A stretch of 20,584 bases of DNA from STD1-80 sp043802745 (GTDB lineage Bacteria; Patescibacteriota; Minisyncoccia; Minisyncoccales; CG1-02-41-26). Position 1 is the stretch's first letter. Each line of letters starts with the position of its first letter. A model generated the notes under the pieces. The model did not search any database. It was not told where the DNA came from and was given only the letters and a program-made list of their open reading frames with translations. Below, one piece after another: positions 19,060 to 20,584 of this stretch. The position numbers were made by a program, and so were the translations under genes. Location of the stretch: assembly GCA_043802745.1 (NCBI GenBank), contig JAZDKU010000038.1, positions 1 to 20,584 of the forward strand, in the 5' to 3' direction.

Positions 19060-20361
19060 ATGCAATACTTTACTATGACTAAGAAAGAACTAAACAGGCA
19101 CAACATAATCTCAAAATTAATTGACAAGGAAATCAACGGCAGACAAGCATCTGGGCTGCTCCATCTTTCGCTCCGACATACCCAACGACTAAAAGCCAGA
19201 GTTAAAAATCAAGGGCCACAAGCTCTAATCCATGCCAATCGAGGCAAGCCCAGTAACCGAGCTATTCCCCAAGAGGAAAGAGACAAGATAGCCCAACTGC
19301 TCCACCAGCATTATTCTGACTTCAAACCAGGGTTTGCCTCAGAAAAACTTGAGGAAATACATAACATTAAACGAGACCCCAAGACCATAAGGCAGATTAT
19401 GATTAATGAGAAACTCTGGAAACCCAAGCAGAAACAAAAGAAAGAATATCGAGCTTGGCGACAAAGAAAAGCTTGCTTTGGCGAAATGGAACAGTTTGAT
19501 GGCTCATATCACCATTGGTTTGAGAATAGAGGCCCTTATTGCTGTTTGTTGGCTGCTATTGATGATGCTACTGGCATACCGGTTAAAGCTCAGTTTGCTG
19601 ATGACGAAGGAGTATTCCCTGTTTTTCAATTCTGGCTAGAATATCTCAAAGAACATGGCAAGCCATACTCAATCTATCTGGATAAGTTCAGCACCTACAA
19701 AATGACTCAAAAAGTAGCTTTGGAGAATCCCGACACCAAGACTCAATTCCAAAGAGCCATGCAAGAGTTGCGCATTGAGCCAATCTCAGCCAATTCCTGC
19801 CAAGCCAAGGGCAGAGTGGAGCGATTGTTTGAAACATTCCAAGACCGTTTGGTTAAAGAACTTCGACTGGCTAACATTTCCACCATTGCTGTGGCTAATA
19901 TTTTTCTCAAAGAAACCTTTTTACCTCAATACAGTTTGAAGTATTCAGTAGAGCCAAGAAGTAAAGCCAACCTGCACCAGCCATTATCCATGCAAGAACA
20001 GGAAAATTTACAATCTGTTTTTTCCAGACAAGACACCAGAGTTATCAGAAATGACTTCACAATTAATTTTAACAAGCAATGGTTTCAGCTTTCCAAGAAC
20101 CAGCCAGCCACTATCCGCAAAAAAGACAAGATTATTGTCGAAGAGTGGTTGAATGGCTCTGTCCATTTCCGTCTTAGGGGCAAAGATCTCAATTTTGAAA
20201 TGTTGCCTGAACGGCCAGAAAAGAAAGCGCAAACAATACCTTGGGTTATTCCTGCCAACAAGAAGTCCGCTTACATACCGCCGATTGATCATCCTTGGCG
20301 GCAAGAATTCATTTTAAATTCAGCGAAAAAATGTGACATTTCTAAATCCCTGAAAGTATGA
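19060..20361 (+). CDS. DDE transposase of the IS (IS1202/ISDol1-like)
   Basis: 433 residues from ATG 19060; ATG 19075 (MTKKELNRHNII) is equally likely and matches how relatives begin. The N-terminal helix-turn-helix (about 20-60: DKEINGRQASGLLHLSLRHTQRLKARV) is followed by HANRGKPSNR. The catalytic DDE core is D in EQFDGSYHHWF (about 149), D in IYLDKFSTYK (about 208) and E in KGRVERLFETFQDRLVKELR (about 255). The C-terminal domain has R..IRNDFTINFNKQWFQL. The stop codon overlaps the right terminal repeat. No frameshift or internal stop is seen, so the enzyme should be active. Codon and GC composition are a little richer than the host operon, in keeping with transfer. Confidence 0.93.
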   Translation: MQYFTMTKKELNRHNIISKLIDKEINGRQASGLLHLSLRHTQRLKARVKNQGPQALIHANRGKPSNRAIPQEERDKIAQLLHQHYSDFKPGFASEKLEEIHNIKRDPKTIRQIMINEKLWKPKQKQKKEYRAWRQRKACFGEMEQFDGSYHHWFENRGPYCCLLAAIDDATGIPVKAQFADDEGVFPVFQFWLEYLKEHGKPYSIYLDKFSTYKMTQKVALENPDTKTQFQRAMQELRIEPISANSCQAKGRVERLFETFQDRLVKELRLANISTIAVANIFLKETFLPQYSLKYSVEPRSKANLHQPLSMQEQENLQSVFSRQDTRVIRNDFTINFNKQWFQLSKNQPATIRKKDKIIVEEWLNGSVHFRLRGKDLNFEMLPERPEKKAQTIPWVIPANKKSAYIPPIDHPWRQEFILNSAKKCDISKSLKV

Positions 20362-20382
20362 CATTTCTATTTCCCGTTGACA
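20332..20382 (-). repeat. Right inverted-repeat end of the IS, two motif copies
   Basis: On the minus strand the outer copy GGGAAATAGAAATGTCATA (20357-20375) and the inner copy GGGATTTAGAAATGTCACA (20332-20350). The outer one equals the inner copy at the left end. Confidence 0.8.
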
Positions 20383-20398
20383 TTATTTACAGAGACCC
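20383..20398. repeat. Right target-site duplication of the IS (16 bp)
   Basis: Exact copy of 18949-18964. Bases 20399-20407 (TTGACTTAA) restore the methyltransferase ending L-T-stop. Confidence 0.9.
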
Positions 20399-20424
20399 TT
20401 GACTTAATCATGTTTTTCTGCTAT

Positions 20425-20510
20425 TATAATGGTTCATGTACAGAGGTAAATTGTCTAGTGAAATGCAACTTCTCTTAATGTTTTAATCTCGCTCACCGCG
20501 AGCTTTTTTT
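20425..20510 (+). ncRNA. Possible short transcription unit (about 75 nt)
   Basis: A perfect TATAAT at 20425-20430 (nearest -35-like TTGACT at 20399-20404 is 20 nt away, too far for a good promoter) would start RNA near 20437. A terminator ends at 20510. No frame of useful length lies between. It could be a small RNA, or the -10 may be chance and the hairpin simply the operon terminator. Confidence 0.25.
20488..20510 (+). terminator. Terminator after the operon
   Basis: CTCGC (20488-20492) pairs with GCGAG (20498-20502), 5-nt loop, then C and seven T. Originally, before the IS insertion, it would have been about 80 nt after the methyltransferase stop. Confidence 0.75.
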
Positions 20511-20528
20511 GTATAATACCACATTCCA

Positions 20529-20584
20529 ATGAAACCTCATAAGCACTCTTGTATCCCAGAGATTTTCGGTACTTCCCATTTAAA
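20529..20584 (+). CDS. Start of an unidentified gene (3' cut by window end)
   Basis: ATG at 20529 opens a frame (MKPHKHSCIPEIFGTSHL) that stays open to the window end. A perfect TATAAT at 20512-20517 lies 11 nt upstream, just after the terminator, without a clear -35. Eighteen residues are too few to name the product. Confidence 0.35.
   Translation, partial: MKPHKHSCIPEIFGTSHL

Larger units (their letters stand above)
18965..20382 (+). mobile_element. Complete insertion sequence, IS1202/ISNCY-type, 1418 bp
   Basis: The ends are TGT...ACA and imperfect inverted repeats of about 50 bp. Each end carries two copies of a binding-type motif. GGGAAATAGAAATGTCATA at 18996-19014 is exactly matched in inverse orientation at 20357-20375; more diverged copies lie at 18972-18990 and 20332-20350. 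One transposase gene fills it. It is flanked by a 16-bp direct repeat (18949-18964, 20383-20398). From memory, the IS1202 family contains a subgroup that makes target duplications of about 15-18 bp, which fits. It appears intact and recent, as the duplication is perfect. It was inserted in the last codons of the methyltransferase gene. Confidence 0.88.

Overview
The window reads as a chromosome segment of a Candidate Phyla Radiation (Patescibacteria, probably Parcubacteria-like) bacterium. This is inferred from family content and style, not from a marker-gene comparison. The signs are low GC, short intergenic gaps, mostly no Shine-Dalgarno sequence before genes, four tRNA genes without encoded CCA, a small two-helix pilin-like protein, a PrsW-type membrane protease, a long TsaD of the CPR type, and many short repeats scattered through genes and spacers.

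Layout. 1-3000: the end of a pilin-like gene, a terminator, tRNA-Leu, and a leftward operon tsaD-prsW-hsp20. 3001-3640: divergent promoters, tRNA-Glu, and a NYN-domain nuclease gene starting 3 nt after the tRNA. 3640-5400: two terminators, an unrecognised zinc-ribbon-like protein, and a divergent TrmB-type regulator with a promoter and a dyad just downstream. 5387-10834: a tightly packed leftward cluster of an AAA/DUF4143 ATPase, recG, a family 2 glycosyltransferase and a membrane-anchored CPSC thioredoxin-like protein. 10835-12254: a 1.4-kb gene-poor stretch with a broken second copy of the recG start, palindromes, a possible structured RNA on the minus strand, a decayed four-helix-bundle gene and an 18-residue Cys-rich peptide. 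12173-14711: two toxin-antitoxin modules (AbiE and BrnT/BrnA), each with its own promoter and inverted repeat, separated by tRNA-Arg(GCG) and a ribosome hibernation factor. 14745-18991: tRNA-Ser and a seven-gene operon (inositol-monophosphatase-like, small membrane protein, Nudix, metallophosphoesterase, Nudix, TIM-barrel isomerase-like, methyltransferase), which looks like small-molecule and phosphoester housekeeping. 18965-20382: a complete IS1202/ISNCY-type insertion sequence inserted at the last codons of the methyltransferase gene with a 16-bp target duplication. 20383-20584: the displaced gene end, a terminator and the start of another gene.

The most striking theme is that essential genes carry extra in-frame segments made of repeats. 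tsaD has three heptanucleotide arrays and one large GC-rich palindrome. recG has two candidate inserts. The broken recG copy has a 39-nt palindromic insert that keeps the frame. The same heptamer-type sequence also lies in the gene-poor region. This looks like a family of short repeats that enters genes and is kept when it leaves the frame open. The second theme is that the ATPase gene sits between a complete recG and a diverged copy of the recG start with its probable promoter, so it probably arrived there by recombination.
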